NCBI GenBank assembly: GCA_948146395.1
Contig: OX411543.1
Coordinates: 24,856,526-24,920,525 of the forward strand
DNA: 64,000 nucleotides
Reading direction: 5' to 3'
Source of the DNA: Fragum whitleyi
Lineage: Eukaryota > Mollusca > Bivalvia > Cardiida > Cardiidae
A model generated the notes under the pieces. It had not been told where the DNA came from and did not search any database. It saw only the letters and a program-made list of their open reading frames with translations. Shown here piece after piece: positions 32,566 to 44,627 of this stretch. Each line of letters starts with the position of its first letter. Within the stretch, counting starts at the first letter, position 1. Position numbers and translations under genes: made by a program.

Positions 32566-32744
32566 GATAGGTCTATCAACGTCACCCGTTCTTCGTCGGA
32601 ATAACGAAGCACAAGTATGAAACACTCATTAGATATACTTTACACGGTAATGCAGACTACTATTTTTCGGATGATCGTCTGTGATTCGTTATTCTGAACG
32701 CATGACCGGATTTCCTTTTGTCCCTCATAATAATTGCCAAACTC

Positions 32745-32895
32745 TGCAGTTCAGGATGCAAAAAACATTTGCAAACGTTTAGAATGTGAACCTTTCTTAG
32801 CAGTCGTATGTTTCTGAAATGTTTCGCGAACGTTTTTATTTTGAATTCAGGACAATTCTGCGTGTAGGTTGACAAAATTACGATTGTTTGAATAA
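32745..32895. mobile_element. Degenerate family B relative
   Basis: TGCAGTTCAGGATGCAAAAA and GCAAACGTTTAGAATGTGAA at the left face ATGTTTCGCGAACGTTTTTA and GAATTCAGGACAATTCTGCG at the right. It is an old inverted-repeat element or hybrid. Confidence 0.45.
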
Positions 32896-33263
32896 AAAAG
32901 CATTCCACTGTGCACGCGCAACTCCAAATAAAGTTGATTTTAACAAGGCCCCCTCACAATTTCTTTTTTAGGCGAGTTGTCTCCCCAAAACTGTAACGTC
33001 CCACCTTAAGCAAGGCGAATCCGTACATTCGAGTTTGCCTAAGATTCTTATTTCCATACCTCCGCGATTTAAAAAAAAATCTTAATTTCTTGTTAAGTTT
33101 AATAATGCCACGAGTAAAAAAAGAAAGATAAATTTTGAATACATAACTTTATTCGTGGAATAAAACATTTCTTTTGGAAACAAACAGACACACTGATAGG
33201 ATAAAAAACAATATGCCACTGATTTATCGATGCGGGTGAATAAAACCTTTTTGTCCGTAATAA

Positions 33264-33419
33264 GGTAGTAGACCCGTAATTGTTCCGCAACATTTCGGAA
33301 GTAATGAACTTTAACAATGTTAACCGATGTTTCCCAATGATTTCATTAGTGAACCTCAGTCAACATTGCGAAAGATAATGAGTTCCGAAATAATGTGGAA
33401 CATTTACGGGTCCACCACC
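33264..33419. repeat. Family H fold-back element
   Basis: GGTAGTAGACCCGTAATTGT at the left, ACGGGTCCACCACC at the right, followed by TTAA; the left flank is ATAA. It forms a hairpin throughout and sits just upstream of LINE 2. Confidence 0.85.
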
Positions 33420-33646
33420 TTAAGAATGATCGTTGAGAAAATGTGTATCACGATTTAGACACTCTCTCCGCTAGTAAGCTATAGAAACAGGCCGATCCGA
33501 AAACATTCGAGAACCTAACATACCTATAGGTGTATTTTCAAAACTGAGCCCTGGGTCAAGGTCGTGAGTGAAAGTGGACGCCTATTATCAGAGAAAATAC
33601 GTGAGAATGATAACTAAATGTTGTGACAAAAGGAATATTAGCTCAA

Positions 33647-34692
33647 ATGGGTCGTGGGAGCCGTAATAAAAACAGGAGAAGACAAAGAAGTGACGATAGT
33701 GAGGACAATGGTCGTGTTGAAAAGGCGGGAAGGTTCACTCGATCACCGAAAATTGATAATGTAAGTGTTTCTGATGTGCTGAGCCAAACAAACTCTGTAT
33801 TATACGACGAAAATAACGAACATGACATTTCAAATTTTAATGAAAGTATATTAGAAACAGAAATGGATCCATTACACAGTGAATTACAACCCTCACCCCC
33901 CACCCAGTCTAAAATGGCGTCGTCCAGTTGTAAACAAAGTGAAAATAACTGTATAGATAAAACCGTTAATCAATCAGTCATGCCGACAAATGCGGATATC
34001 ATGAACTGTCTATCTAGTATTAGTTCACGATTAAATATCATGGATGAGAAATTAAAAAAGTTGGAAACGCTCGAGAAGAAAGTTGACCAATTTGATTTAG
34101 ACATTAAAAAATTGTGGAGAAAGGTGCACGATAATAAAGTAGAGACTGACCAGCGATTGGACAAAATTCAAGAATTGGCTGTAAGTACTGATTTTACGAT
34201 GGGGAGCATTAATGAAAAATCAGCGATCTGGAAAGGGAAAGAGATTTTCTAAAAGATGAAGTTTGCTATCTCCAGTCGCAATCGATGCGTAACAACCTCG
34301 TTTTTGGTAATATAGAAGAGAAGAGTCCAGAAAATACCGAAGATGTCATAAAAACATTTCTTGTAGAAAAGATGAAAATAGCCCATGATTTAGTTAATCG
34401 AATGAGCTTTGAACGAGTCCATAGAATCGGTCCATTGAGTGACGGTAAGAGTGACAAATGCAGAAACATTGTGGCAAAATTTACACATTTCAAAGAGAGA
34501 GAATTGGTGCGAAAGGCTTGGAAGTCGCTACAAGGCACAAAGTACTTCGTTACAGAACAATTTCCAAAGGCTGTAATTGACAAAGGGAGAAAGTTACTAC
34601 CGAAACTCAAAGAATATAAGAACAGTGGGAAAAAAGCCTGGATTTCGTATGACACTTTGTATGTAGAAGGGAAACCTGTTAAATTTGAGTAG
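33647..34692 (+). pseudogene. LINE 2 ORF1, frameshifted
   Basis: It starts at ATG 33647 (MGRGSRNKNRRRQRSDD), matching the LINE 1 ORF1 start; the open frame runs back to 33623 but without an ATG. The order is a basic N-terminus, a Ser/Asn-rich linker, and a coiled coil (MDEKLKKLETLEKKVDQFDL). A frameshift near 34215-34222 moves the rest to another frame, which carries YLQSQSMRNNLVFGN, FERVHRIGPLS, CRNIVAKFTHFKERE and LYVEGKPVKFE. It ends at UAG 34690-34692. Confidence 0.9.
34690..34692 (+). promoter_or_regulatory. In-frame UAG between ORF1 and ORF2 of LINE 2
   Basis: UAG followed by GGG. ORF2 continues in the same frame with GCAEDDVRLLAWNVNGL and no ATG; GTG at 34711 is a Val codon, not a start. 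Both the position and the eleven-codon spacing to the Trp match LINE 1. Confidence 0.8.
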
Positions 34693-37600
34693 GGGTGCGC
34701 AGAGGATGATGTGCGCTTATTAGCATGGAACGTTAACGGTCTTACTACCGACAAAAAGCAGTCTGAAGATTTTTGTACAATTATCTCCCAACACGATATT
34801 GTTTTTCTTTTTGAAGCTTGGACTGATGCTGAAAGCAATGTCGATTTTAATGGTTATACTAGTTTTAATTTTTTCCGTAAATTTCAAAATCGTAGGTCTA
34901 AAAGAAATAGTGGTGGCGTTGTACTCTACGTTAAGGATCATTTAATGAATGGAGTAGAAGTTATACGCAATCATCATGACACCGTTATATGGATCAGGCT
35001 TGACCAATCATGTTTCAGCTTTGACAGTGACGTCTACATTTGCGGTGTTTATATATGGGGTGAGGATTCCCCTGCATACAATTTCGTAAATGCTGATTTC
35101 TTTGATATTTTGCAAACAGATATTTCAGAATTTGAAAATCATGGGCCAATTTTCGTAGTCGGAGACTGGAATAGTCGTGTAGGCCAAAGAAATGATTTTA
35201 TCCCTTTTGATACATACGACCCCATAATTGATTGTGATGACTATGTGCCCGATTCTCAAATGCCCCGGTCGTCAATGGATACTACTTGTAATAATCACGG
35301 GATACGCATGCTTGATCTCTGTAAGTCCACGGGAATGCGTATTGTTAACGGTCGTCTATACGAGGACATGTCTGGTTGTTTCACGTTTGCAAACGCTCAG
35401 GGTGCCTCCGTTATAGATTATTTACTTGCTAATCCTATTCATTTTCATTATTTAACCTGTTTTGAAGTTTTGCCTTTCACTGAATTTAGTGATCATGCTA
35501 GTTTATTTATGTCGATAAAATGTAACTTTGTAAACGAACACGTAGAAAACTCTCGAGAATTCGTTTATAAATGGAAAAAATCATGTAAATCGAACTTCCG
35601 GTCATGCTTGATTGAAAAATTGCCAATTTTCAATGAACTTGTAAATAATATTGATATAAATAGTAGACACTCTGTTAACGATGTTTTGAACAATTTTACT
35701 TCTCTTATTGTTGATATAGCGGAACCGTTATTTCGTAATTGTATAAATACTTCTAGTAACAACACTTTTTCTGATCCAACTCTTAGTAAAGACTGCGATT
35801 GGTTCGATGCAGAATGTCGACAGGCACGTCAGTTGTATATTAACGCTTTGAATGTTTATTATAAATGTAAAAACCAGTACAATAGACAAAATTTTTGTAG
35901 TCTTAAAAATTCCTATAAAAAAATTATGTAAGAAAAAGAAAAAAGAACATGAAAACAGCCAGATGAAAAAGATAACAATGTTAAAAAAAGAAAAACCCAA
36001 AGAATTCTGGAAATTTTTAAGAAGAAAAAAAAGAAGAATGTGAATATTTCGATTGATGATTTTTCTAAATATTTTGAAAGTTTAGGATGCGATATATTTC
36101 AAACTAAAAATACTTAAGCTGAGAATTTTTGTAATAATCACGACTTCAATAGAAGTGAATGCAATTTCGATGAACTTAATTCAAGAATAACGATAGAAGA
36201 AGTTTTGTCGTCAATTAACTCATTGAAAAAATGCAAGGCCATGGGCAACGATTTCATAATGAATGAATATTTAATTGAAAGTAGCGACATTTTAGCGTTG
36301 CATATTTGTGATATATTTAATTCTATTTTTGATTCTGGTTTTTTTCCCGAAAAATGGACGGAAGGGTTAATTATACCACTTCATAAAAAGGGTTCTTTAG
36401 ACGACCCTAATAATTACAGGGGCATAACCCTACTAAGCTGTTTGTCTAAGCTTTTTACTAGTGTTTTAAACAGCAGAATAAATAAATTTTGTGAAGAAAA
36501 TTCAGTAATATCCGATGCCCAATTTGGTTTTAAGAAGGGTGTATCGACAACTGATGCAAGTTTTGTTTTAATGAGTTTAATCCAAAAGTTTTTAAATGAA
36601 AATAAACGTTTATATTGTGTTTTTGTTGATTTGAAAAAAATGTTTTGACTCTACAAATAGAAATGCCCTCTGGCTTAAATTGTATAATTCAGGTGTTCAA
36701 GGAAAACTTCTCAGGATTATACGAGATATGTATAGTAAAGTAAAATCGTGTGTTAAACACAATGATTTAGTTTCCAACTTTTTTGAGTATACAGTCGGTT
36801 TACGCCAAGGAGAGACATTGTCTCCCATTTTAGTCTCACTTTTCCTTGAGGATCTAGAACTATATTTACTGGAAAACCCCGATTCAGGAATAAGCTTAAA
36901 CGAATTGAACATAATATTGCTTCTGTTTGCTGATGATATGGTAATATTTGGGAAAAGTCCCGCAGAACTACAAGCAAGCATTAATAAACTTAGCGAATAT
37001 TGTGATAATTGGGGATTAGAAGTAAACGTAGAAAAAACAAAAACTATGGTATTCCGAAGAAGAGGGCCACACAGATCAGACGAAACCTGGACTTACAAAG
37101 ATAAAACTATTGAGTCAGTAAACAACCTTTGTTATTTAGGAACATTATTTCACTATACAGGCAATTTTGCCCAGAACAGGGAATATCTTGCATCAAAAGC
37201 ATTGAAAGCTCTCAATACACTTCTCGTAAATTGTGCCAAATTCAAGCTTCCGATAAAAATTCTTTTTCAGTTGTTCGATGCATTTGTTGGTTCTATTTTA
37301 GGGTATTCTTGTGAGACTTGGGGAATAAATAAATCAAAAGAAATTGAGCGAATCCATCTTAAGTTTTGTAAGCGAATACTTTGTGTAAACAATAGATCAT
37401 GTAATATGGCAGTTTACGGAGAACTAGGCAGATACCCATTATATATTAACAGATACATTAAAATCGTTAAGTATTGGTTTAAAGTAAAAGATTCACAGAA
37501 TATTTTAATAAAGAATGTATACCGAGATGCATATAAAGATACTTTAAATGGAAAGAAAAACTGGGTTTCAGACATAAAAAGCATACTTGATAATTTTGGG

Positions 37601-37792
37601 TTTAGTGAAATATTTTATGATCAAACCCACTGTCAAGTTAACCATTTTATATTGCTTCTTAAAGAACGTATGATTGATTGTTTTAAACAAGAATTGTTTG
37701 CAAAAATTAATACCAATAGTATGCTGACACTTTACAAAGTAGTTAAAACAAATTTTGAATGTGAGGAGTATTTAGATAAATACCTGTTTTAG
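34693..37792 (+). pseudogene. LINE 2 ORF2, broken endonuclease and reverse transcriptase
   Basis: The endonuclease part is open to 35931 with AWNVNGL, FLFEAWTD, VGDWNSRVG and FSDHAS. It breaks near 35925 (A-rich run), again near 36030, at a TAA at 36115-36117, and near 36645 just after VDLKKMF where LINE 1 has DLKKCFD. The reverse transcriptase continues at 36680-37792 with GLRQGE and FADDMVIF intact. The protein ends early at EEYLDKYLF-stop and the C-terminal Cys-rich tail is not found, so the 3' part of ORF2 is deleted or replaced. The breaks lie mostly in poly(A) runs, as expected for neutral decay. Confidence 0.92.
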
Positions 37793-38462
37793 CCCGCTCA
37801 CATCTATGCAAATTGCGAATTTCAGCGCACTCACTTCAGATCCAAACAGGAAGATTTTCAAACAAAAATATCCCAAGGAATTAAAGGCTTTGTCAACTTT
37901 GCCAAAATGGTGAAATTGAGGACGAATTTCATTTTTCATTGGTTTGTCCAAAATACAAAACATTGAGATGGAAATATCTTGATAGTTATTTTTATACAAA
38001 ACCTAGCATGTATAAATTTATTTCCTTGTTGACTAGTAATAATCACAAAGTATTAGAAAAACTTGGCTGCTATCTAATATCAGCCTTTTCGCTAAGATTT
38101 AATACACTTTATAAGTAATTTAGTTACTTTTTCATGTAAACCTAATTGATTATTTTCTTTCTTATATCATCCTCCATGGATTAACTTAAAACATTCTCTT
38201 GATATATAAAGGCTCAGTCAAAAATTTATTTATATAATCACCTTATTTTCATCTGAATAAGAGAGAGAGAGAGGGAGAGAGAGTGAAGAGAGAGAGAGAG
38301 AGACAGACGGACAGAGACAGACAGAGAGAGAGACAGAGAAATAGAGAGAGAGTGCGACAGAGAGATATAAGAGAGATGGATAGAGAGAGAGACCTTTGAC
38401 TATTAATATATGTATATTATTTTGTAAATATGACAATGTACATTGTATACGTCAATTAAAAT
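37793..38462 (+). other. LINE 2 3' region
   Basis: No reading frame of note. The last part, ATGACAATGTACATTGTATA, parallels LINE 1's ATGACAATGTACTTTGTACA, so the true LINE 3' untranslated region resumes near 38400. Confidence 0.6.
38262..38395 (+). repeat. (GA)n microsatellite
   Basis: An imperfect GAGAGA tract with GACAGA variants, inside the LINE 2 3' region. A 68-codon minus-strand Ser/Leu-rich frame across it (38230-38436) is a repeat artefact. Confidence 0.95.
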
Positions 38463-38480
38463 ATTGTTCTGTTCTGTTCT
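38463..38480 (+). repeat. LINE 2 3' tail
   Basis: ATTGTTCTGTTCTGTTCTG ends the element, the same pentamer as the LINE 1 tail. Confidence 0.85.
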
Positions 38481-38675
38481 GACGCAGGCGTTGAGTCCAT
38501 TACCACGGGTTTATCTGGTATATTTGAAAAACTTATGAAGCATTTGTAAGATAATTTGTATCTTTTTTAGGTATTGCTTAAACCTGTTTTATTTATTTTG
38601 AAAGAATGGCACGGGAATTTAACCGTTAAAATAAGATGTCACGGCTCGCCGCGCAAAATCTACCTATACACTTAC

Positions 38676-39123
38676 GTAGTTACATCGCGAAATTGACATT
38701 CACCTCAATCAAAACCATTCTTTATCGCTCATTCAGCGCTCCATTTATTCGTTTCAAACAATCACTCAAACCATTCAAAAACGGCCCAAAAAGACTTAAA
38801 AAATAAAATCAACAGCTACATTTAAATATTATTAGAAAAAAATCGCCATTTCACTAACGTTATTGAAATTGAAAGCGTCTGATTGGTTCTTGGTGAAATA
38901 GGAAGCTATTTACTTGTTTGCACACCTTATTAAAGGGAGGTAATAAATATTGCTAATTTTAATCAGGATCTGCTAGTTTTGTTTATTCTGAACAAAATAA
39001 GCGAAATTGGATTGTCCCCCTTTAATTTCACTCAAAACTCACTTATAACACAGTCATATTCAATTCAATTCTAAGATCATTCCAAATTCGTTCACTTTGC
39101 CAATTTTTCGATGTTGTTAACTG
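38676..39123 (-). mobile_element. Family T MITE
   Basis: The left end is decayed (TAGTTACATCGCGAAATTGA). The right end is CGATGTTGTTAACTG followed by TA. The central GGAGGTAATAAATATTGC palindrome is imperfect. Confidence 0.85.
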
Positions 39124-39567
39124 TACGTAAACGGTGACGTAATCATGATATGAACCAGGTTTGTTATACTTCTCGCCAACTTCGTGTACCGGTTAGCCGC
39201 CCTAAGCAATGAAATGACTGAATGTGGCGTTCATTTTTTTCCAAAAAATTTCAAACCGTTTCAATATATTATTTTCCATTTGTCAATCTTCCATTGATTT
39301 CCTTTTACAAATTTGCTCATTAAACTTCTTTTGATAAGTGTATTTAAACTATTCCTAATTGTAGATTTTTGTTTGTGATTAATGTAATAGCGGTTTCATA
39401 AACCGTCAACCTTCATTCTAGGAAATGAAATTATGGGTTATTTATACAAGACGAAGGGCACGTAACCAAGACAACCGTGTCAACTACGTTCATCATATTA
39501 AGGTATGATGCATGGAAAGAGTCGGAATCTCAGACAGAAATAGATGTGTACATTGAAACATTAGGTA

Positions 39568-40005
39568 CAGTGAACAACACCGTGAAATTGACAAGGGAAA
39601 TGATTTTGGAATGATTAAGGAATGAAATTGAATGAGTGTGTGGAGCGAGTTTGAGTGAATTTAATGGGAGGAAATTCAGTATTGCAAATTTTGTTCAGGA
39701 TGAACAAAATTAGCTATACTGATTACCTCCCTTTAATAAAATATGCATACAAGTTCTATTGATAGCTCCCTATTCCTCAAGAACCTATCAGACGCTTACA
39801 ACTTCAATTAATTAAGTGATATCCCGATTTTTTTCCAGCTATTTTTATTTTGAACGAAGTTGTTGTTATATGTTTTTCAGTGAGTTTGGAGCGTTTTTGA
39901 ATGGTTTGAGTGAGTATCTGGAATGACTGAATGGAGCGCTGAGTGAGCGATTTGGAATGGTTTTGATATATGAGTTAAATTTCAATTTCACGATGTAATT
40001 AACTG
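39568..40005 (+). mobile_element. Family T MITE
   Basis: TA-CAGTGAACAACACCGTGAAA to CACGATGTAATTAACTG-TA: both termini and both target copies are kept. The centre reads TTGTTCAGGATGAACAA flanked by GGAGGAAATTCAG and CTGATTACCTCC. Opposite in orientation to the copy at 38676. Confidence 0.92.
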
Positions 40006-40126
40006 TACCGAAATGTGGCAAACGGACTCGACTACGAGGACATCAGCAATATTCTTAAATCTACAGTAATTTAACGTCAAAGTATAAGACTATATTTCTT
40101 AAAATGCTGCGCGAAACTATGCATTT

Positions 40127-40520
40127 GAATTGTGCGTTTAATCACACCATTAAACAATTTAAATGTATAATTACATGAATAGGTGATAGTATCAAAACAA
40201 TTTTTACATAAATTAAATATATATGTAAATATAGACAATGTTATTTCCATTGAAAATACTTGAGGACATCACTTTAGGGGGGAAATGATTAAATTAAACT
40301 AAAGTGAAAGATTTGCGGGAAATGTTCAATCAAACAATTAATTAAACACACAATTCAAAAGCATAGTTACATGCATAGGTGACAGTATTTAAACATGTTT
40401 TTTATATAAATAAAATGAATATGGATATCACTGATGTGACATTTTGATTCCTTAATCGCGTGTGTGTGTGGGGGGGGGGGGGGGGGGGGGTTTAAAATCA
40501 AAGTGAAAGATTTGCGAGCA
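40127..40520 (+). repeat. Imperfect tandem duplication, about 190-bp unit
   Basis: ACATGAATAGGTGATAGTAT (40174) recurs as ACATGCATAGGTGACAGTAT (about 40371), and AAAGTGAAAGATTTGCGGGA (40301) recurs as AAAGTGAAAGATTTGCGAGC (40500). The order is conserved. Confidence 0.75.
40460..40490 (+). repeat. (GT)n followed by poly(G)
   Basis: GTGTGTGTGTG runs into about 20 consecutive G. The length is probably variable and prone to sequencing error. Confidence 0.95.
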
Positions 40521-41763
40521 ATGTTAAATCATACAAGCATATTTTATTTCAGCCCTTTTCCTGATACACCAGGTCATTTCTTCTGATTAAAGGGAGTTTT
40601 CAAATGCTGCTAACATTTTTTAATCAAGACACGGCATAGTTGTCAACTTTAATTTTTATCCTCCATATTATTTTGCTGAAAAACAGTTTCATTCCAATTG
40701 GTTTGAGCTAATTTCATTGGTTGATTGACCTGTAAACAAAATAGGGGTGTTTGTTTTATGAAATATCGCGATGAAAAATATCATTTGGAATATGATTATT
40801 ACAAAGAAAAATGGTCTTCTCTATGATGTCCTTGCAAATTGAAGGTATAATTTCCCTATTTATTTCATAAGTATGAGACCACAACAAAATTCGCACAAAT
40901 ATAGTCATTGACATGAACTTCAAAGATATATTTTGGTTTCTGTGTTTTTGCAAAAACTCTTGGTAATATTGATTCAAAAGTTGAACAGGAATTATCAAAA
41001 GACGCCTTGTCATTATATAATAATTAATATTTTTTTCTGTAAGTCCTTTGATACTGTCACCTGTGGCTACATGTAGCGAAATATCTTAAACTTTGACTAG
41101 TGATTTCTTTAAGGCTTTTGATCGATAAATCTTCATCAAACATATAGATACATGTTTAATAGTAACTTAAAATTTGAACACAAATCGAAGTAGTTTCTCG
41201 TTGGATATAACATGCTATAAAGGTTAAGTAATTCATGAATTTTAAACAAAAAACTATTCAGCAATCCTAAAAGCAAATCATACTTTACTATAACACTAAA
41301 TAAACTCAAATGTAAAACGTATGATACATAACTATAGTTCAGTCAAAGAAAATATATATACACGTATATAACATTGTAGTTTGTTTTTTAGACCACGCTA
41401 GAAGCGAATTAGCCAATCAAAGAACAGTATTTCAAAAATATATATCACAGATACAACCCTGAGCGATGTATTTACAGATATACGGTTGCAGTGTGTCTTG
41501 TACGTGAATCTCGACAGGTTTTGGGGGCCGAGTCATTTAAAAAAGACGAAGAACATTTTATACAGCCCTTTTTTTCCCCAAAAGACTTCAGACAGTCGCA
41601 AAAGTGCAAAAGATCTGAAAATGGTAACGGAAATAGATTCATAAGTAATTTCAGCATATTCACGCTTGATAAGAGTAATATCACAGCGAAATTTAATCTT
41701 TTTCATTATTCAGAGGTTCGGGTAAAAATAGAGATAATGTTAGAAAAGCGTGGTCTAAGTCAG
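40521..41763. other. No gene seen
   Basis: AT-rich DNA without recognisable repeats or exons. Frames at 40756-41013 (minus) and 41491-41883 (plus) lack domain features; the latter runs through the hairpin at 41764. Confidence 0.4.
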
Positions 41764-41853
41764 ATAGAAAATCTCGTGCCGCGGTATATGGGAAATAGAC
41801 ACTCGCTAACGCTCGTGTCTATTTCCCATATACCACGGCTCTCGTTTTCTATC
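41764..41853. repeat. 90-bp perfect-core hairpin
   Basis: GGTATATGGGAAATAGACAC and GTGTCTATTTCCCATATACC pair exactly around CTCGCTAACGCTC. The stem continues outward through CGTGCCGCGG / CCACGGCTC and GATAGAAAA / TTTTCTATC. Single copy in the window. Confidence 0.88.
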
Positions 41854-41889
41854 CTATACATAGCAGAAGGGGTGAAATTTTAGTTACCT

Positions 41890-42610
41890 TCAAGTAAGCT
41901 GCTTACGAACATTTGGAATGAGTGAATCCTCGTCTGTAAAAGACCAAGTGAAACTGTGAAAATATGCAATTTATTAAATGTAAATTCATATGTACATATC
42001 ATTCGAATCAAACTTATTATTAGTTTTGTTTTAATCTTCTCTTCCGAAACCAACATTTTAATGTTTGTCTTTCGGTTTATCTTATACTATAGAGAATGAA
42101 TTTAAGTAAAAATGATGCTTGATGTACAAAAATTTGTCTTTATCTTGACTTTGTACACGTAACTCAAGGAAACACCCAAATGCCACTGAGAGAATGGTAA
42201 GTAAAATGATCTGCTTTTGGAATTATAATTGGTTTTAAAATTCCTAAATAAATAAACTAAAGCGATACTTTTTATAAGGTTTCAAAACCGTTTTTATCCT
42301 TTCAAAACTATCAAGAGAAGTCGTAATTTTGGCAGGACCATTTTCCTCGAAGCAGATCTTGAGATCACAGTATATAATTTTCTTCTTGTTTGTGTCTCTG
42401 TAACACGCAACCGACTCTTGCCTTCAATCGGCCTTATCCATTGGCACATCTTATGTTACTTTTGGGTCAAAACCTTGAAAAAGAAATTTTGTTTTGTTTT
42501 TGCATAATTTCTAAAGTTGCCATTTGCTCGAATCACCAATGTTGTTGTGCAGTGGAATCCAGCTCATAGAAAAAAGTCGTTGTTTCTTTATCCATATGCA
42601 TACCTTATTC
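41890..42610. other. No gene seen
   Basis: AT-rich DNA. I found no exon, RNA gene or repeat boundary. Confidence 0.4.
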
Positions 42611-42617
42611 GTTAATA

Positions 42618-43034
42618 CAGTTAAAAACATCGTGAAATTGAAACTCATTCCGATCAAAATCATTCTTAATCATTCACTCAGTGCTCCATTCATTCATTCC
42701 CAACACTCACTCAAATCGATCTAAAACGCTCAGAAATCATTAAGAAACCATTCAAGACTTTCAACAATAAATTCAAATCGATCTATCTATTCTACGATTT
42801 TATAAGCAGGCGTGGATTATGAAATGTCTGATTGGTCCACGATGACGTATAATCAGAAATAAAACGTAAATTTTATGAAAGGGAGGTAATTAATATTGCT
42901 AATTTTGTTCATCATGAACAAAATTAACAATATTGGATTACCTCCCTTTAATTTAACTCAAAACTCGCTCCACACACTCATTCAATTTCATCCCGAAATC
43001 ATTCACCTTGTCAATTTCACGATGTTCTTAACTG
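42618..43034 (-). mobile_element. Family T MITE with the best central palindrome
   Basis: TA-CAGTTAAAAACATCGTGAAA to CACGATGTTCTTAACTG-TA. In the centre GGGAGGTAATTAATATTGCT faces AACAATATTGGATTACCTCCC around TTTTGTTCATCATGAACAAA, about 65 bp almost fully paired. Confidence 0.93.
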
Positions 43035-43155
43035 TATATCTCTCTTATCACGAGTATATATTTCACTAATCAATATAATTAGTAAATGCATAGATTAAAG
43101 CTTCAGTTTGAATACCCCCTCAGATGCATGGTAGATTTGATATCATTGTATGAAG

Positions 43156-43520
43156 CAGTTGCAATTAATAGCATTGTGAAAATGACATGTTGAATGAACA
43201 TGGATTGAAATTGAATGAGTGGGACGAGCGAGTTTTGAATGAAATTAAAGGGTGGTAATAGATTGCGATACTTTCGTTAAAGACGAACGAAACTATTGAT
43301 ATTTGTTTAAGTTCAAGTAAGTCAGCGAACTTTAAATAGTATTATTACGATTTGAATATAGTTGTGGGGCCTTTATGGTGGCATTGAAACGAGTTTTTTT
43401 TTAGTTTTTGTTGCTGTTGTTTAAATAGAGGGTGTTTGGAATGATTGATTTGAGCTTTAATTGAGCGATCTAAAATTGTTTGAATTAGATAGATTGTAAA
43501 TTTTAGGTCTTTCGTAACTG
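43156..43520 (+). mobile_element. Degenerate family T MITE
   Basis: CAGTTGCAATTAATAGCATT at the left and TCTTTCGTAACTG-TA at the right. The palindrome has been replaced by CGTTAAAGACGAACG and the subterminal heptads are diverged. Confidence 0.65.
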
Positions 43521-43658
43521 TATTCAGAGAATGTAGTTATTTATAAACAATTTAAAACTGTTGATGATGCCTGCACCAAATTATTGAAAGGAATATACTT
43601 GTACATGTTCATCCTTTACAAGAATCTGGCTAGACTCAACAAGCATTAATGCTTAATA

Positions 43659-44096
43659 CAGTACGAAATATCGTGAAATTGACAAGTTGAAAGACTTTGG
43701 AATTATATGAAATAGTTGTGTGGAGAGAATTTTGAATGAAATTAAAGGGGGGTAATGAAGTATGGACCAGCCCTGCGTTTAGGATCACAATACGTTGAAA
43801 ACAGTTTTCCAATTATACCCCGCTTTGCATGTGCACTTGTGTGCAAAGCGGGGTATAATTGGAAAACTGTTTGCACCGAGTTGTGATCCTGAACGCAGGG
43901 CAGCTAACAAAAATAAAGAATAATTCGTTCGATCTAATGAAGTCATGACGTATTTTGAACGATTCTGATCATTTTGGAATGATTTCGGAGTCTTACTCAA
44001 TGATCTGAGTTCGTCCTCGATGGACGAATGGATGGAGCGCTGGACTGGAATGGTTTTTTATCGAGATGAGTGTCCATTTCTCAATGTTACTAACTG
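43659..44096 (+). mobile_element. Family T MITE carrying a nested family B element
   Basis: TA-CAGTACGAAATATCGTGAAA to CTCAATGTTACTAACTG. Its centre, where the palindrome should be, is interrupted after GGGGGGTAATGAAGTATGGA by the family B hairpin at 43767-43903. Confidence 0.8.
43767..43903. mobile_element. Family B MITE nested in family T
   Basis: CAGCCCTGCGTTTAGGATCA at the left, GTGATCCTGAACGCAGGGC at the right. CCAATTATACCCCGCTTTGC and its complement flank a loop ATGTGCACTTGTG. Nearly all of the 137 bp pairs. Confidence 0.88.
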
Positions 44097-44627
44097 TCGC
44101 ATGTTGACCAAAACATTATAAGGACTAATAAAAGGACCCGCGAAAAAATCTTGTCAAACATGTTAATTTTGTCCTCCTAGATGATAATTTGTGTCAAACC
44201 ACAAGGGGAACCCTAATTACTTGAAAGATTACAGAATTTTGCATAATGTTTAAGGGATTTTTTCATTATCAGATCTCTTTATCTTGTATCCGAAATTATT
44301 TTGATGGAATTTATCAGCTATTTTTTCATTCTTGAGATGTAAATGTTTCTGTACCAATGGCAAAGCCTATCTGAAGTATAGGTGTTAGATTGTGTCAATT
44401 TGATGCTGATTCTTTTACTTTTATATAACTGCTCTTTCACAGTTCTTCAAAGGAAAAATACAAAACTGGTTCTTCGATTTGGAAATTTGTGCATTTTGCT
44501 ATGTTTAAGAATCACACATGGGTATAGCACTAACAACAACTCAATTTCAAAAAAAGTGTAGCTTGAATGCTCGAAGCGACAAGGTCAGTGACAGAACCAG
44601 TCTATTCATATCCGGAGTGTAGTCCGT

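Larger units (their letters stand above)
33430..38480 (+). mobile_element. LINE 2: decayed relative of LINE 1
   Basis: Same family and layout as LINE 1, on the opposite strand, so the two 5' ends face each other about 3 kb apart. ORF1 has one frameshift. ORF2 has several frameshifts and stops and loses homology after about 37792. The 3' region ends ATATTGTTCTGTTCTG like LINE 1. A (GA)n tract has grown in the 3' untranslated region. The 5' boundary is uncertain and set after the family H hairpin. Confidence 0.9.

Noticed and set aside
34266..34838. 190-codon minus-strand frame
   Set aside because: Shadow of the LINE 2 ORF1/ORF2 region on the plus strand.
41491..41883. 130-codon plus-strand frame
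   Set aside because: Runs through the 90-bp hairpin and has no recognisable domain.
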